Shown: positions 1-6,149, counted from the stretch's first letter. The stretch is 6,657 nt of DNA from Acidobacteriota bacterium (GCA_021781255.1 JAJXXG010000907.1:1-6657); one strand, 5' to 3'. The notes: generated by a model not told the origin, from the letters alone. Translations and numbers: made by a program.

Positions 1-461
1 CAGCTGGCCGCCTGCAGGTTCTGTCCGGCGCGCACAAAGATGCCCGGACGTCCGCGCACGGCGTTGCGCAGAGTAGAAAAATCTCCGCCGGTCTCCGGCG
101 CAAGGAAGAGCAGAGCCTGCTGCGCCTCCTCCGGAACGGTCACGAACACGCCTTCATTGCGCGCGCCGCGCTTCCAGGTCTCCACGCGGGTAAACCACCC
201 CGTCGGGGGCGGATTCGTGGCGCCGCGCAGAAATGCCACCACCAGCACATAGCGCGCCGACTGGCTGCCGGGAAGGTCGGGGTGAACCCAGAGCCGGTCG
301 CCGGGAAGAAGATTGGGCACCTCGCCAATCGGCAAAGTAACCTCGCCCCGCTTCACCCGGACATCAACCTTGGGACCAACAAGGTCAAATGCCTGTGCGC
401 CGGCTTGAATTCCAGCCCAGGACAATAACCAGACTGCCAATAGAGGGATACTTCGCCGCAT
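1..461 (-). CDS. Exported protein of unknown function, 5' part only
   Basis: An open frame begins at ATG 461-459 on the minus strand and runs without a stop off the left edge, giving the first 153 residues. Residues 1-24 form a clear Sec signal peptide: MRRS, then a hydrophobic stretch rich in Leu, Ala and Trp, then Ala-Gln-Ala before Phe25. The mature part starts with a short beta-rich segment containing LPGDRLWVHPDLP (about residues 49-61), then a hydrophobic strand YVLVVAFLRG and a proline-rich stretch. I do not recognise a catalytic motif. The text resembles large conserved acidobacterial exported proteins that I know only as hypothetical, and this is from memory. No good ribosome binding site precedes the ATG. 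An in-frame GTG at 467-465 would add only two residues and is an alternative start. The gene is divergent from the toxin-antitoxin-like pair. Its total length and function cannot be seen here. Confidence 0.75.
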   Translation of the reverse strand, partial: MRRSIPLLAVWLLSWAGIQAGAQAFDLVGPKVDVRVKRGEVTLPIGEVPNLLPGDRLWVHPDLPGSQSARYVLVVAFLRGATNPPPTGWFTRVETWKRGARNEGVFVTVPEEAQQALLFLAPETGGDFSTLRNAVRGRPGIFVRAGQNLQAAS

Positions 462-871
462 ACTCACATTGTACGAAGACGCACGCCGGGGGGATTCGTC
501 TTGCATCCGCTGCTTTTTCCCGGGTGCCGTTTCGGTAACAGATTGGCCGGAATTGACTTGTCCCGCAACTTGTGTGTGCCAGAAGCGTAAATTTGGGATA
601 CACTATTACACAGCTAGCTTCCATGATGGATTAGGTAAGAATTTCTCAAGTCCCAGGGCATCCAATAGAAAAACGGGAACGGATTAGTGGCTGTCGGCTT
701 TTTTGAATAACCAAATGTATTGCATATCGGCCGGGAATCCATCCGAGAAATGACGCAACCTCCATCCGCCTGGCGTAGATAGGTATCGTCTGCCAGCATG
801 GTGAATTACAAAGCGACGACCTCATCCGCCCCCCAGGCATGCAGTCGTTGCTGGCTAAATAGGATTTAGAC
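462..871. other. Divergent intergenic region, no gene recognised
   Basis: About 410 bases separate the leftward exported-protein gene from the rightward cassette, so both promoters should lie here. The stretch from about 585 to 720 is visibly richer in A and T than the flanking genes, as expected for a promoter region. A TACACT at 599-604 resembles a -10 box, but no matching -35 sits 16-18 bases upstream, so I do not call a promoter. A weak interrupted inverted repeat (CTGGC 770-774, GCCAG 792-796) and another (AAGACG 476-481, CGTCTT 497-502) are present; neither is strong. Short frames here lack ribosome binding sites and protein-like composition. Confidence 0.6.
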
Positions 872-878
872 GGAGAAG
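872..878 (+). promoter_or_regulatory. Ribosome binding site of the 239-residue gene
   Basis: GGAGAAG lies a few bases before ATG 883-885 and fits the Shine-Dalgarno consensus well. It fixes the start of the first gene of the cassette and argues against any upstream alternative. Confidence 0.75.
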
Positions 879-882
879 AGAA

Positions 883-1602
883 ATGAAAGCGACAAAAGCT
901 GTGCAACACAGCGTAGATGTATCCAATCTGAGTATCCCTGATGCGGAAGAGATTATTGAAGAAGCCCTGAATGAGCTGGCATTTTCCTCGGACCCGGGTC
1001 TGGCGCGGGCGCTGCATTTCCTGGCTCCTCCCGGATACCAGGCCATCGTCGAACTGTGCAGCGAGAACGGCCGCAGCAAGCGCCGCAACGCTTTGGCTGA
1101 AGCCTGGTCCCCTGAGGAAGATGAGGTGCGCATCTATTTTGAGCGAATCGATGGGTCTGAATCGGCTCCGCGACCTGCTCGCATCACGCGCGCGCCGGTC
1201 TCGCATGCCTTCGACGATGAGGAAGGTAACCAGGGCGCCATCATTCCCGCCGACCTCGATGCGCGCGTGAAAGAGCTCTGCGCCGCGCTGGCTGAAGCCG
1301 AGCGGGGCGGCCACGCCTTCATCGCCCTCAAGTGGTTCCGCGACTCCTTCCTGCCGCGCAAGGCCTTCCGCTGGAACCAGAATCCCGAGTCGCGCCAGGC
1401 TGTGCTGGCTGAGGCCATCCAGCGAGGCGTCGTGCTGACCAGCAAAATCGCCAACCCAAAGACCCCGGCCTACCCCACCACAACCATCCGCCTCAACCGC
1501 GCCGAGGCCGGCATTCCCGAAGAGGCACAGCGCTTCCACCCTGTCGCCGTCCAGGAAGGCTCGATGACCGCAACCATTGAATCGGAACGGGGGGATATGT
1601 GA
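883..1602 (+). CDS. Unrecognised protein, candidate antitoxin partner of the PIN toxin
   Basis: A 239-residue cytoplasmic protein (no signal peptide or membrane segment) that I do not recognise as a named family. Three regions can be seen. Residues 1-90 are acidic and mostly helical, with AEEIIEEALNELAF at 21-34. Residues 91-120 are a Pro/Ser-rich linker. Residues 121-206 look like a winged-helix fold: helices around 126-140 and 144-157 (FIALKWFRDSFLP), a helix at 168-181 (PESRQAVLAEAIQR), then a hairpin-like VVLTSKIANPKTPAYPTTTIRLNR stretch at 183-206. A loose likeness to OST-HTH/LOTUS-type domains is possible but unproven. The last 33 residues are extended. The stop overlaps the GTG start of the PIN gene by 4 bases (GTGA), implying translational coupling. 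Order, overlap and strand match toxin-antitoxin operons, so antitoxin is the inferred role; the usual VapB-type antitoxin is only about 70-100 residues. A DNA- or RNA-binding accessory protein is the main alternative. Confidence 0.85.
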   Translation: MKATKAVQHSVDVSNLSIPDAEEIIEEALNELAFSSDPGLARALHFLAPPGYQAIVELCSENGRSKRRNALAEAWSPEEDEVRIYFERIDGSESAPRPARITRAPVSHAFDDEEGNQGAIIPADLDARVKELCAALAEAERGGHAFIALKWFRDSFLPRKAFRWNQNPESRQAVLAEAIQRGVVLTSKIANPKTPAYPTTTIRLNRAEAGIPEEAQRFHPVAVQEGSMTATIESERGDM

Positions 1603-2054
1603 GCTGCTACTTCCTCGAATCCACGGCCTTCGCCAAGCTGTTTGTGCAGGAGCCGGGCACCGATGCCCTGATCCGCCTGATGGAGGCCGTCGAGGATAAC
1701 CGCAAGCTGATCTCGGCCTCCACGCCGCTGGAAGTCTACGCGGCCATCCGGAGGCGCGAGCGCACCGGCAGCATCACCGCTGAAGATGCCACGGCTGCCC
1801 TCGATATCCTCCGCCTTGAAGCAGCCCGCACCGTGCAGGAGCCGCTGAACCCGGCCGTGCTTGAGGCCGCCCGCCAGCTCCTCGACCGCACCGCGCTCCG
1901 CTGGCCCGACGCTCTGCAACTGGGCGCCGCCATTGTGGCCCGCGACATGTTCCAGGGCACCGAGATCATCTTCGTCTCCGCCTCAGAACTACTGCTGGAA
2001 GCCGCAAAGACCGAGGGCTTCAACACCCTCGACCCGGCAAAGGAAGCGGCATAG
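1599..2054 (+). CDS. vapC: PIN-domain ribonuclease, VapC-like toxin
   Basis: A 151-residue single-domain PIN protein, a normal length for VapC toxins, which are Mg2+-dependent RNases that cut tRNA, rRNA or mRNA and arrest growth until bound by antitoxin. Diagnostic segments are the N-terminal strand and helix YFLESTAFAKLFVQEPGT (4-21), STPLEVYAAIRRRE (41-54) with acidic E45, RWPDALQLGAAI (101-112) with D104, and the terminal strand IIFVSAS (123-129). Two of the four usual acidic positions differ: the first Asp, normally in a DTSA/DSSA motif, is Glu7, and the Asp usually following FVSA is Ser129, with Glu130 next to it. The start is GTG 1599-1601, overlapping the previous stop codon; a G-rich run at 1589-1594 could serve as its ribosome binding site. 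The upstream gene is the likely antitoxin. Fold assignment is firm; activity and target are inferred. Confidence 0.88.
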   Translation: MSCYFLESTAFAKLFVQEPGTDALIRLMEAVEDNRKLISASTPLEVYAAIRRRERTGSITAEDATAALDILRLEAARTVQEPLNPAVLEAARQLLDRTALRWPDALQLGAAIVARDMFQGTEIIFVSASELLLEAAKTEGFNTLDPAKEAA

Positions 2055-2075
2055 AAGGCGGAATCAGACCACCGG

Positions 2076-2108
2076 CCCCATGACCAACTCCTTCCTTCGG
2101 TCATGGGG
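2076..2108 (+). terminator. Perfect 10-bp hairpin after the PIN gene, probable terminator or repeat element
   Basis: CCCCATGACC at 2076-2085 is exactly complementary to GGTCATGGGG at 2099-2108, with a 13-base loop. It begins 21 bases after the PIN stop codon and precedes the next gene on the same strand. The following bases (TCATTTCTTT) are T-rich but interrupted, so termination may be partial. A stem of similar sequence (CCCCACGAC / GTCGTGGGG) occurs at 6205-6230, so this could instead be a copy of a dispersed palindromic repeat. Confidence 0.5.
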
Positions 2109-2184
2109 TCATTTCTTTGCTGGCGGAACGGTCCATGAATCGGCGACCATACACAGGAAATTAAGCTCGGACCCGGTCGGTTGC

Positions 2185-2188
2185 GGAG
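2185..2188 (+). promoter_or_regulatory. Ribosome binding site of the VOC-domain gene
   Basis: GGAG at 2185-2188 lies before two consecutive in-frame GTG codons, at 2194 and 2197. The spacers are 5 and 8 bases. The second GTG has the more usual spacing, so the true protein may be one residue shorter than annotated. No ATG start is available in this frame before the signal peptide core. Confidence 0.55.
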
Positions 2189-2193
2189 AGTGA

Positions 2194-3069
2194 GTGGTGA
2201 CCATCTTGAGACGACGGACTGTGGCGCTGCTCATGGTTGTCCTTCTTTCCTGCCTGCCGGGCGCCTTTGCGCAGGCTCCGCCGGTGAGCGGAATCGCCCA
2301 TATCGCCTTGCGCGTCGGCAACCTCCAGAGGGAACGCGCATTCTTTCATGCCCTCGGCTTTGACGAGGCATTTGTTCTTGCCAATGGCGCCGTGCCGGCT
2401 GAAGTTTTTGTCAAAGTCAACGACCATCAGTTCATCGAGCTGTATCCGCGTAACGACGGGCAAGACGCTCTGGGCTGGATGCATGTCTGTTATGAATCCG
2501 GCTCGCTGCAGCAACTCTATGGTCTCTATAGTGCGCGCGGCCTGCGCCTGTCGCCGGTGGTCAAAGCCGGGGCGGGCAATCTCATCTCGTCTTTCCATGA
2601 CCAGGACGGCCGCGTGGTTGAATTCACGCAGTACCTCCCAGGCTCCCGCCACTTTGAGGACCGCGGAAAGCATCTTGGCGCGCTTCGCATCTCGGACGAA
2701 CTTCTGGCAATCCGCATGCCGGTTCATGACCTCTCGGCCGCCCGGCAGTTTTACGAAACCAAACTTGGTTTTGACGAAATGAAGGGGAGCGCGGAGGTGC
2801 GGATGCGCATCTCCGGCGATACCGACCAGTGGATCGGCCTGTTCGAGGAAAGCGTCGGCGCTCAACCTCAATTCCTTTTCAGGGTTTCGAATATCGCTGA
2901 GGCCGCGAAGCGGCTGGATAGTCGTGGACTGAGAATCGCGCAGCGGAAAAAGCATGTTTACGTGGAGGATCCTGATGGAAACGTCTTTGTCTTTGCGAAG
3001 GATTCACTCAGCCTCTCCACGAAAGCCGCTATCCATGCGAAGCAGATAGACGAGCGAGCTATCGAATGA
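2194..3069 (+). CDS. Exported protein with two VOC (glyoxalase-fold) domains
   Basis: A 291-residue protein beginning with a Sec signal peptide: RRR at 6-8, a hydrophobic core at 10-22, and Ala-Phe-Ala before Gln27. LLSC at 17-20 resembles a lipobox, so a lipoprotein is possible, but the AFA site is the better match. Two VOC modules follow. Module 1 (about 34-148) keeps plausible metal ligands in the family pattern: H36 in IAHIALRV, E82 in FIELYP, H97 in WMHVCY and E143 in VVEFTQY. Module 2 (about 171-270) has the same fold signature (MPVHDLSAARQFYETKLGF, then DPDGNVFVFAK) but lacks His/Glu at the equivalent places, so it probably does not bind metal. VOC proteins include glyoxalases, dioxygenases and bleomycin-binding proteins; the substrate cannot be told. 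Most are cytoplasmic, so secretion is unusual. The start is GTG. The gene stands alone between a hairpin and a convergent neighbour. Confidence 0.85.
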   Translation: MVTILRRRTVALLMVVLLSCLPGAFAQAPPVSGIAHIALRVGNLQRERAFFHALGFDEAFVLANGAVPAEVFVKVNDHQFIELYPRNDGQDALGWMHVCYESGSLQQLYGLYSARGLRLSPVVKAGAGNLISSFHDQDGRVVEFTQYLPGSRHFEDRGKHLGALRISDELLAIRMPVHDLSAARQFYETKLGFDEMKGSAEVRMRISGDTDQWIGLFEESVGAQPQFLFRVSNIAEAAKRLDSRGLRIAQRKKHVYVEDPDGNVFVFAKDSLSLSTKAAIHAKQIDERAIE

Positions 3070-3087
3070 AAATATTGCAGAAATCCA

Positions 3088-3107
3088 AGGCCTTGTAATC
3101 GAGGCCT
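3088..3107. terminator. Weak hairpin between convergent genes
   Basis: AGGCCT at 3088-3093 and again at 3102-3107 can pair with an 8-base loop. It lies in the 40-base gap between two gene ends that face each other, where a bidirectional terminator would be expected. On the minus strand it is followed by T-rich sequence; on the plus strand there is no T tract. The stem is only 6 bp, so the call is tentative. Confidence 0.3.
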
Positions 3108-3109
3108 GA

Positions 3110-4240
3110 CTAGGGCTGATTGTAGTAGCCGGTGCTGGTGCGGGCGGTCATCTTGTGCCTGTCAATCACGATTCTCAGTTCGCGATATTCGTCTGCCTGG
3201 TTGGTGTGAGGCGAGTTAAAGGAGAGCGTGTAGAAGGCACCCGCGTCCTGAATGCAGCGTCTGATCTGGGCGGCGAGATCGTTATCCGGAAACATCACAC
3301 GTCCGCCGCTTTGGATGGCCATTACTTTCAAGCCCAGGTTTGCGGATTGCATCTGATTGGCTGTCTTTACCCCCTTCAAGAAACTTTCATAAATGTCCGT
3401 GTCCAGGAAGTTCGCGTCCAAATTAGGATCATGGTTTGGGAGTGAAACATCGGAGAGCGTCACGCGCGACTCGCGCAGTGTAGTGGAGACGTCGACGGCC
3501 CAATCGAATAACAGGCGCACACCCCTGGGCGAGGTTGTAATGTCTGCCCGGTCGAGCATTGGCCATCCGGGGCCGGTCCAGATCAGCAGCTTCCTGCCCG
3601 GCAGTTTAGCTTCATTCTCCGCGATCGTCGTGAGCCATTTGATCGACAGCCCCAGCCGCTCTGAATCGCCGTTGACGCCTCCTGCCCGGTCGATTACGCG
3701 CAAGGTTGCACTGGTCTTATCCAGTTCCGCGGCCAGCGCGTTTCCATCGGTGGAGGGCTGCAGCAAAACCTTTGCGCCGTCGTTGGAAAACAACAGGACG
3801 GATACCGGCTGGGCAAGGTGTCCGCCGTTCTGGCGCAGGAATTTCGCGATTTCATCCCGCGTGCGGGACAAAATCAGGTAGTCGAGGTTGACTGCGTCGA
3901 GAAGTAGAATGACCTGTGTGGAGTCGTCAGCCTGGTGAGCGATGGCGTCGCTTTCGCGAAAGGAAACAATCTTTGCGGGCTGGTTGTTGTCGAGCAAGGT
4001 GAAGTCCTTGAGAACAAGACCCGTGACGGGGATTCCTTCCTTATTGGTGACCACGACATCGAGTTGGATGTTGCCCTTGTCCGGTTTGGGTGCGGGGCGC
4101 ATTTTGAGCACAGGCCCATGGGCCGGCGAAGCTTCCCCAGACTGACCCACCGCGTCTGTCGCGGGGGAGGCTTGCTGCGCGCACGAAAGCACCGGCAAGA
4201 GAACGAAGACTGCGAACCATGCGCGGATTTGCCTGTTCAT
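3110..4240 (-). CDS. Exported VWFA-related acidobacterial domain protein
   Basis: A 376-residue protein read from ATG 4240-4238. It starts with MNRQIRAWF and a hydrophobic segment ending VLSCAQQ, either a signal peptide cut after Ala21 or a lipobox with Cys20. A Pro/Ser/Ala-rich spacer (22-55) precedes an IQLDVVVTNKEGIPV strand and LVLKDFTLLDNNQPAKIVSF (57-95), the typical opening of the TIGR03436 family. The VWA-like core follows: VILLLDAVNLDY (110-121), PVSVLLFSN (145-153), KLLIWTGPGWPML (217-229), then a long insertion and VMAIQSGGRVMFPDNDL (306-322). It ends with a beta-rich YTLSF...YRELRIVIDR segment (337-361). The classic DxSxS metal site is replaced by DAVNL, as I recall is common in this family. 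The role is unknown; envelope adhesion or protein binding is only a guess. It begins 10 bases after the prephenate dehydrogenase stop and may be co-transcribed. The frame extends upstream to 4375 but only the internal Met gives a signal peptide; the Shine-Dalgarno GGGAG is distant, about 13 bases away. Confidence 0.87.
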   Translation of the reverse strand: MNRQIRAWFAVFVLLPVLSCAQQASPATDAVGQSGEASPAHGPVLKMRPAPKPDKGNIQLDVVVTNKEGIPVTGLVLKDFTLLDNNQPAKIVSFRESDAIAHQADDSTQVILLLDAVNLDYLILSRTRDEIAKFLRQNGGHLAQPVSVLLFSNDGAKVLLQPSTDGNALAAELDKTSATLRVIDRAGGVNGDSERLGLSIKWLTTIAENEAKLPGRKLLIWTGPGWPMLDRADITTSPRGVRLLFDWAVDVSTTLRESRVTLSDVSLPNHDPNLDANFLDTDIYESFLKGVKTANQMQSANLGLKVMAIQSGGRVMFPDNDLAAQIRRCIQDAGAFYTLSFNSPHTNQADEYRELRIVIDRHKMTARTSTGYYNQP

Positions 4241-4250
4241 GCGGGCAATT

Positions 4251-5111
4251 CTACTCCCGCCGGAAGCGATTCCCCTTTTCAAACTCATCGCGCAGCGCAG
4301 GAGTGCGCAGGTTTTCGCGGATGTGCGCCAGGCGCTGTTCAAGGGCCTGGAGCGCTGCATCGATGGCCTTGGCATTGGTGTGTGCGATGTCGCGCCACAT
4401 GGAGAAGGGGCTCGCTCCCAGCCGCGTCATCTCGCGCAGGCCCCGGCCACCCACATGCTTCAACTCCGGCGCATCGCCCACTTCGTCTTCCAACAGCGCG
4501 CTCAGCGCAGTGGCCACAAACTGCGGCAGATGGCTGACCCATGCCACCAGCTCGTCGTGGCGCGCGGGATCGAGATCAATCACCTTGCAGCCCAGCGCAA
4601 CCACCCATTGCCGCCATTCCTGCACCAAAGCCGCAGCGCGTGGCGACCGCTCGCAGGTTGGATCGTCAGTAAACAACCACACCGCACCGCGAAACAGATT
4701 CGCATCGGCCAGCGCCGCGCCGCCGCGCTCCTTGCCCGCCATCGGGTGACCGGGTAAAAACGCCGCTCGCGCCGTCGTGTTGTAGAGCCGTGAAGCAGCC
4801 GCAGAGATATCCGCCTTGGTGCTGCCCACGTCCGTGATCAGATGGTCGGGCCCAAGCACGCCAGACAGTTTCTCCATCCATTCCAGCGTGGCATAGATGG
4901 GCACAGCCAGCAGCACCACATCGCTGGCTCGCGCAGCCTCGATCGGGTCGATTGCAATCGCGTCCAGCGCGCCCATGGCGAGCGCAAGCTGCGCCTGCTC
5001 CGGGCTGCGGTTCCAGCCCGTGATGACGCCGCGAAATCCCGCTGCGCGCAGCGCCAGACCCGCCGATGCGCCCAGCAGGCCCGTACCCAGAATGGCGATG
5101 CGCTCAATCAT
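4251..5111 (-). CDS. tyrA: Prephenate dehydrogenase
   Basis: A 286-residue cytoplasmic enzyme that oxidatively decarboxylates prephenate to 4-hydroxyphenylpyruvate with NAD(P)+, the committed step to tyrosine. The N-terminal Rossmann fold shows IAILGTGLLGASAGLAL with GTGLLG at 9-14, a second strand GVITGWNRS (28-36), SDVVLLAVP (63-71) and TDVGSTK (93-99). The substrate region has PGHPMAGKERGG (120-131) with H122, and VSHLPQFVATAL (192-203) with H194. The all-helical C-terminal half includes GGRGLREMTRLGASPFSMWRDI (221-242), whose arginines typically contact substrate carboxylates. Length matches stand-alone TyrA without a C-terminal ACT domain, so feedback control would have to occur within the catalytic unit or at DAHP synthase. 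It lies 21 bases after the DAHP synthase stop. The only strong Shine-Dalgarno overlaps that stop codon and is 17 bases from the ATG, which is long; a stop codon (5135-5133) excludes an upstream start. Confidence 0.95.
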   Translation of the reverse strand: MIERIAILGTGLLGASAGLALRAAGFRGVITGWNRSPEQAQLALAMGALDAIAIDPIEAARASDVVLLAVPIYATLEWMEKLSGVLGPDHLITDVGSTKADISAAASRLYNTTARAAFLPGHPMAGKERGGAALADANLFRGAVWLFTDDPTCERSPRAAALVQEWRQWVVALGCKVIDLDPARHDELVAWVSHLPQFVATALSALLEDEVGDAPELKHVGGRGLREMTRLGASPFSMWRDIAHTNAKAIDAALQALEQRLAHIRENLRTPALRDEFEKGNRFRRE

Positions 5112-5128
5112 GCGGACCGTTCCCGGTT

Positions 5129-5134
5129 CTCCTT
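5129..5134 (-). promoter_or_regulatory. Distant ribosome binding site of tyrA, inside the upstream stop
   Basis: On the minus strand AAGGAG overlaps the TAA stop of the DAHP synthase gene. It is the best Shine-Dalgarno match before tyrA but leaves about 17 bases to ATG 5111-5109. A weaker GGGA at about 5119-5116 has normal spacing. Ribosomes ending DAHP synthase synthesis would be positioned on this site, which suggests re-initiation. Confidence 0.45.
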
Positions 5135-6149
5135 ATAGCGTTCTGCCCACCGCCGCTGCAACCACCCGCAGTTGGCCCATCAGTTCCTCAAACTGCTCCA
5201 GATACAGCGTCTGCGCAGCATCGGAAGCGGCCTTGTCGGCGTTGGGATGCACTTCCACCAGGATCGCATCAGCGCCCGCCGCCACAGCAGCCCGCGCCAT
5301 CGGGGCCACCATGTCGCGGCGGCCCGTGCCATGCGAGGGGTCGCCCACAATCGGCAGGTGAGAAAGCTTCTTCACCACGGGAATCGCTGCGATGTCCATC
5401 GTGTTCCGTGTCGCCGTCTCATAGGTGCGAATGCCGCGCTCGCAAAGAATCACGTGGTAGTTGCCGCCGGACAGAATGTACTCAGCCGACAGCAGCAGCT
5501 CCTCAATGGTGGCGGCAATGCCCCGCTTGAGCAGGATCGGCGTGCGCACCAGTCCCAGCTCGCGCAGCAGGTTGAAGTTCTGCATGTTGCGCGCGCCTAC
5601 CTGGAAGCAGTCCACGTAGGGCAGCATCGGCTCAATCTGCGAGATCTCCATGACCTCGCTGATGACCAGCAGGCCGTGCGCATCCGCGGCCTCGCGCATC
5701 AGTTCAAGCCCTGGAATGCCCATGCCCTGGAAGGCGTAGGGCGAGCTGCGCGGCTTGAAGGCTCCGCCGCGCAGAAAGCTGCCGCCGGCGGCCTTTACGC
5801 GCTCGGCCGTCTCAAAAATCTGCGCGCGATTCTCAATGGAGCACGGCCCGGCCATGACCACAACGCGCTCGCCGCCCAGCTTGACGCCGTTGCGGAACTC
5901 CACCACAGTGCCTTCCGGGCGAAAGCTGCGGCCGGCCAGCTTGTAGGGTGAACTGATGCGGTGCACATGCAGCACGCCCGGCAACAGTTCAAATTTGCCC
6001 AGGTCCAGGCTGGCTGTGGGACCCACGCCGGCCAGTATGGTTTGGCTTGCGCCGGTGGTGCGATGCACGCTGACCCCGGCCTCCACCATGGCGTCGATCA
6101 CTGCGTCAATCTGCTCTTCGGTGGCCTTCTCCTGCATTGCTACGATCAT
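5133..6149 (-). CDS. aroF: 3-deoxy-7-phosphoheptulonate (DAHP) synthase, type I-beta
   Basis: A 338-residue enzyme condensing phosphoenolpyruvate and erythrose 4-phosphate to DAHP, the entry step of the shikimate pathway. Residues 1-75 form the ferredoxin-like regulatory domain found at the N terminus of Thermotoga-type enzymes, where tyrosine or phenylalanine binds, ending at PYKLAGRSFRPE. The TIM barrel follows: VMAGPCSIEN (98-107), LRGGAFKPRSSPYAFQGMG (126-144), QVGARNMQNFNLL (183-195), LLKRG (206-210), CERGIRTYE (236-244), DPSHGTGRR (270-278) and VEVHPNADKAASD (298-310). The expected metal ligands C103, H273, E299 and D310 are all present. Overall size and motif order match the family, so it should be active. 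The start ATG 6149-6147 overlaps the chorismate mutase stop (ATGA), giving tight translational coupling. The sequence suggests feedback inhibition through the N-terminal domain; which amino acid is sensed cannot be read. Confidence 0.96.
   Translation of the reverse strand: MIVAMQEKATEEQIDAVIDAMVEAGVSVHRTTGASQTILAGVGPTASLDLGKFELLPGVLHVHRISSPYKLAGRSFRPEGTVVEFRNGVKLGGERVVVMAGPCSIENRAQIFETAERVKAAGGSFLRGGAFKPRSSPYAFQGMGIPGLELMREAADAHGLLVISEVMEISQIEPMLPYVDCFQVGARNMQNFNLLRELGLVRTPILLKRGIAATIEELLLSAEYILSGGNYHVILCERGIRTYETATRNTMDIAAIPVVKKLSHLPIVGDPSHGTGRRDMVAPMARAAVAAGADAILVEVHPNADKAASDAAQTLYLEQFEELMGQLRVVAAAVGRTL

Noticed and set aside
476..502. Inverted repeat AAGACG / CGTCTT near the start of the exported-protein gene
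   Set aside because: Only 6 bp with a 15-base gap; too weak to call an operator without comparative data.
599..604. TACACT as a -10 promoter box for the cassette
   Set aside because: No acceptable -35 hexamer at the right spacing, and it is nearly 280 bases from the gene start.
798..869. Possible 23-residue small ORF just before the 239-residue gene
   Set aside because: It has no ribosome binding site, no motif and an unremarkable composition. It ends right before the real Shine-Dalgarno, so a leader peptide cannot be fully excluded but is unsupported.
646..1539. Long minus-strand open frame of 297 codons across the start of the cassette
   Set aside because: It lies opposite the 239-residue gene, which has a good ribosome binding site and couples to the PIN gene. 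The antisense frame has no family likeness and reflects GC-rich codon structure.
2161..2955. Minus-strand open frame of 264 codons opposite the VOC gene
   Set aside because: The plus strand encodes a signal peptide and two recognisable VOC domains; the antisense product has no motif.
4241..4375. N-terminal extension of the VWFA gene to ATG 4375
   Set aside because: It would overlap tyrA by about 125 bases and bury the signal peptide 45 residues inside the protein. The internal ATG at 4240 gives a normal exported protein.
3935..4537. Plus-strand open frame of 200 codons across the tyrA / VWFA junction
   Set aside because: It is antisense to two recognised genes and has no motif or ribosome binding site.
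5172..5951. Plus-strand open frame of 259 codons opposite the DAHP synthase
   Set aside because: The minus strand carries all DAHP synthase motifs. The plus-strand product is His/Arg/Ala-rich antisense noise.
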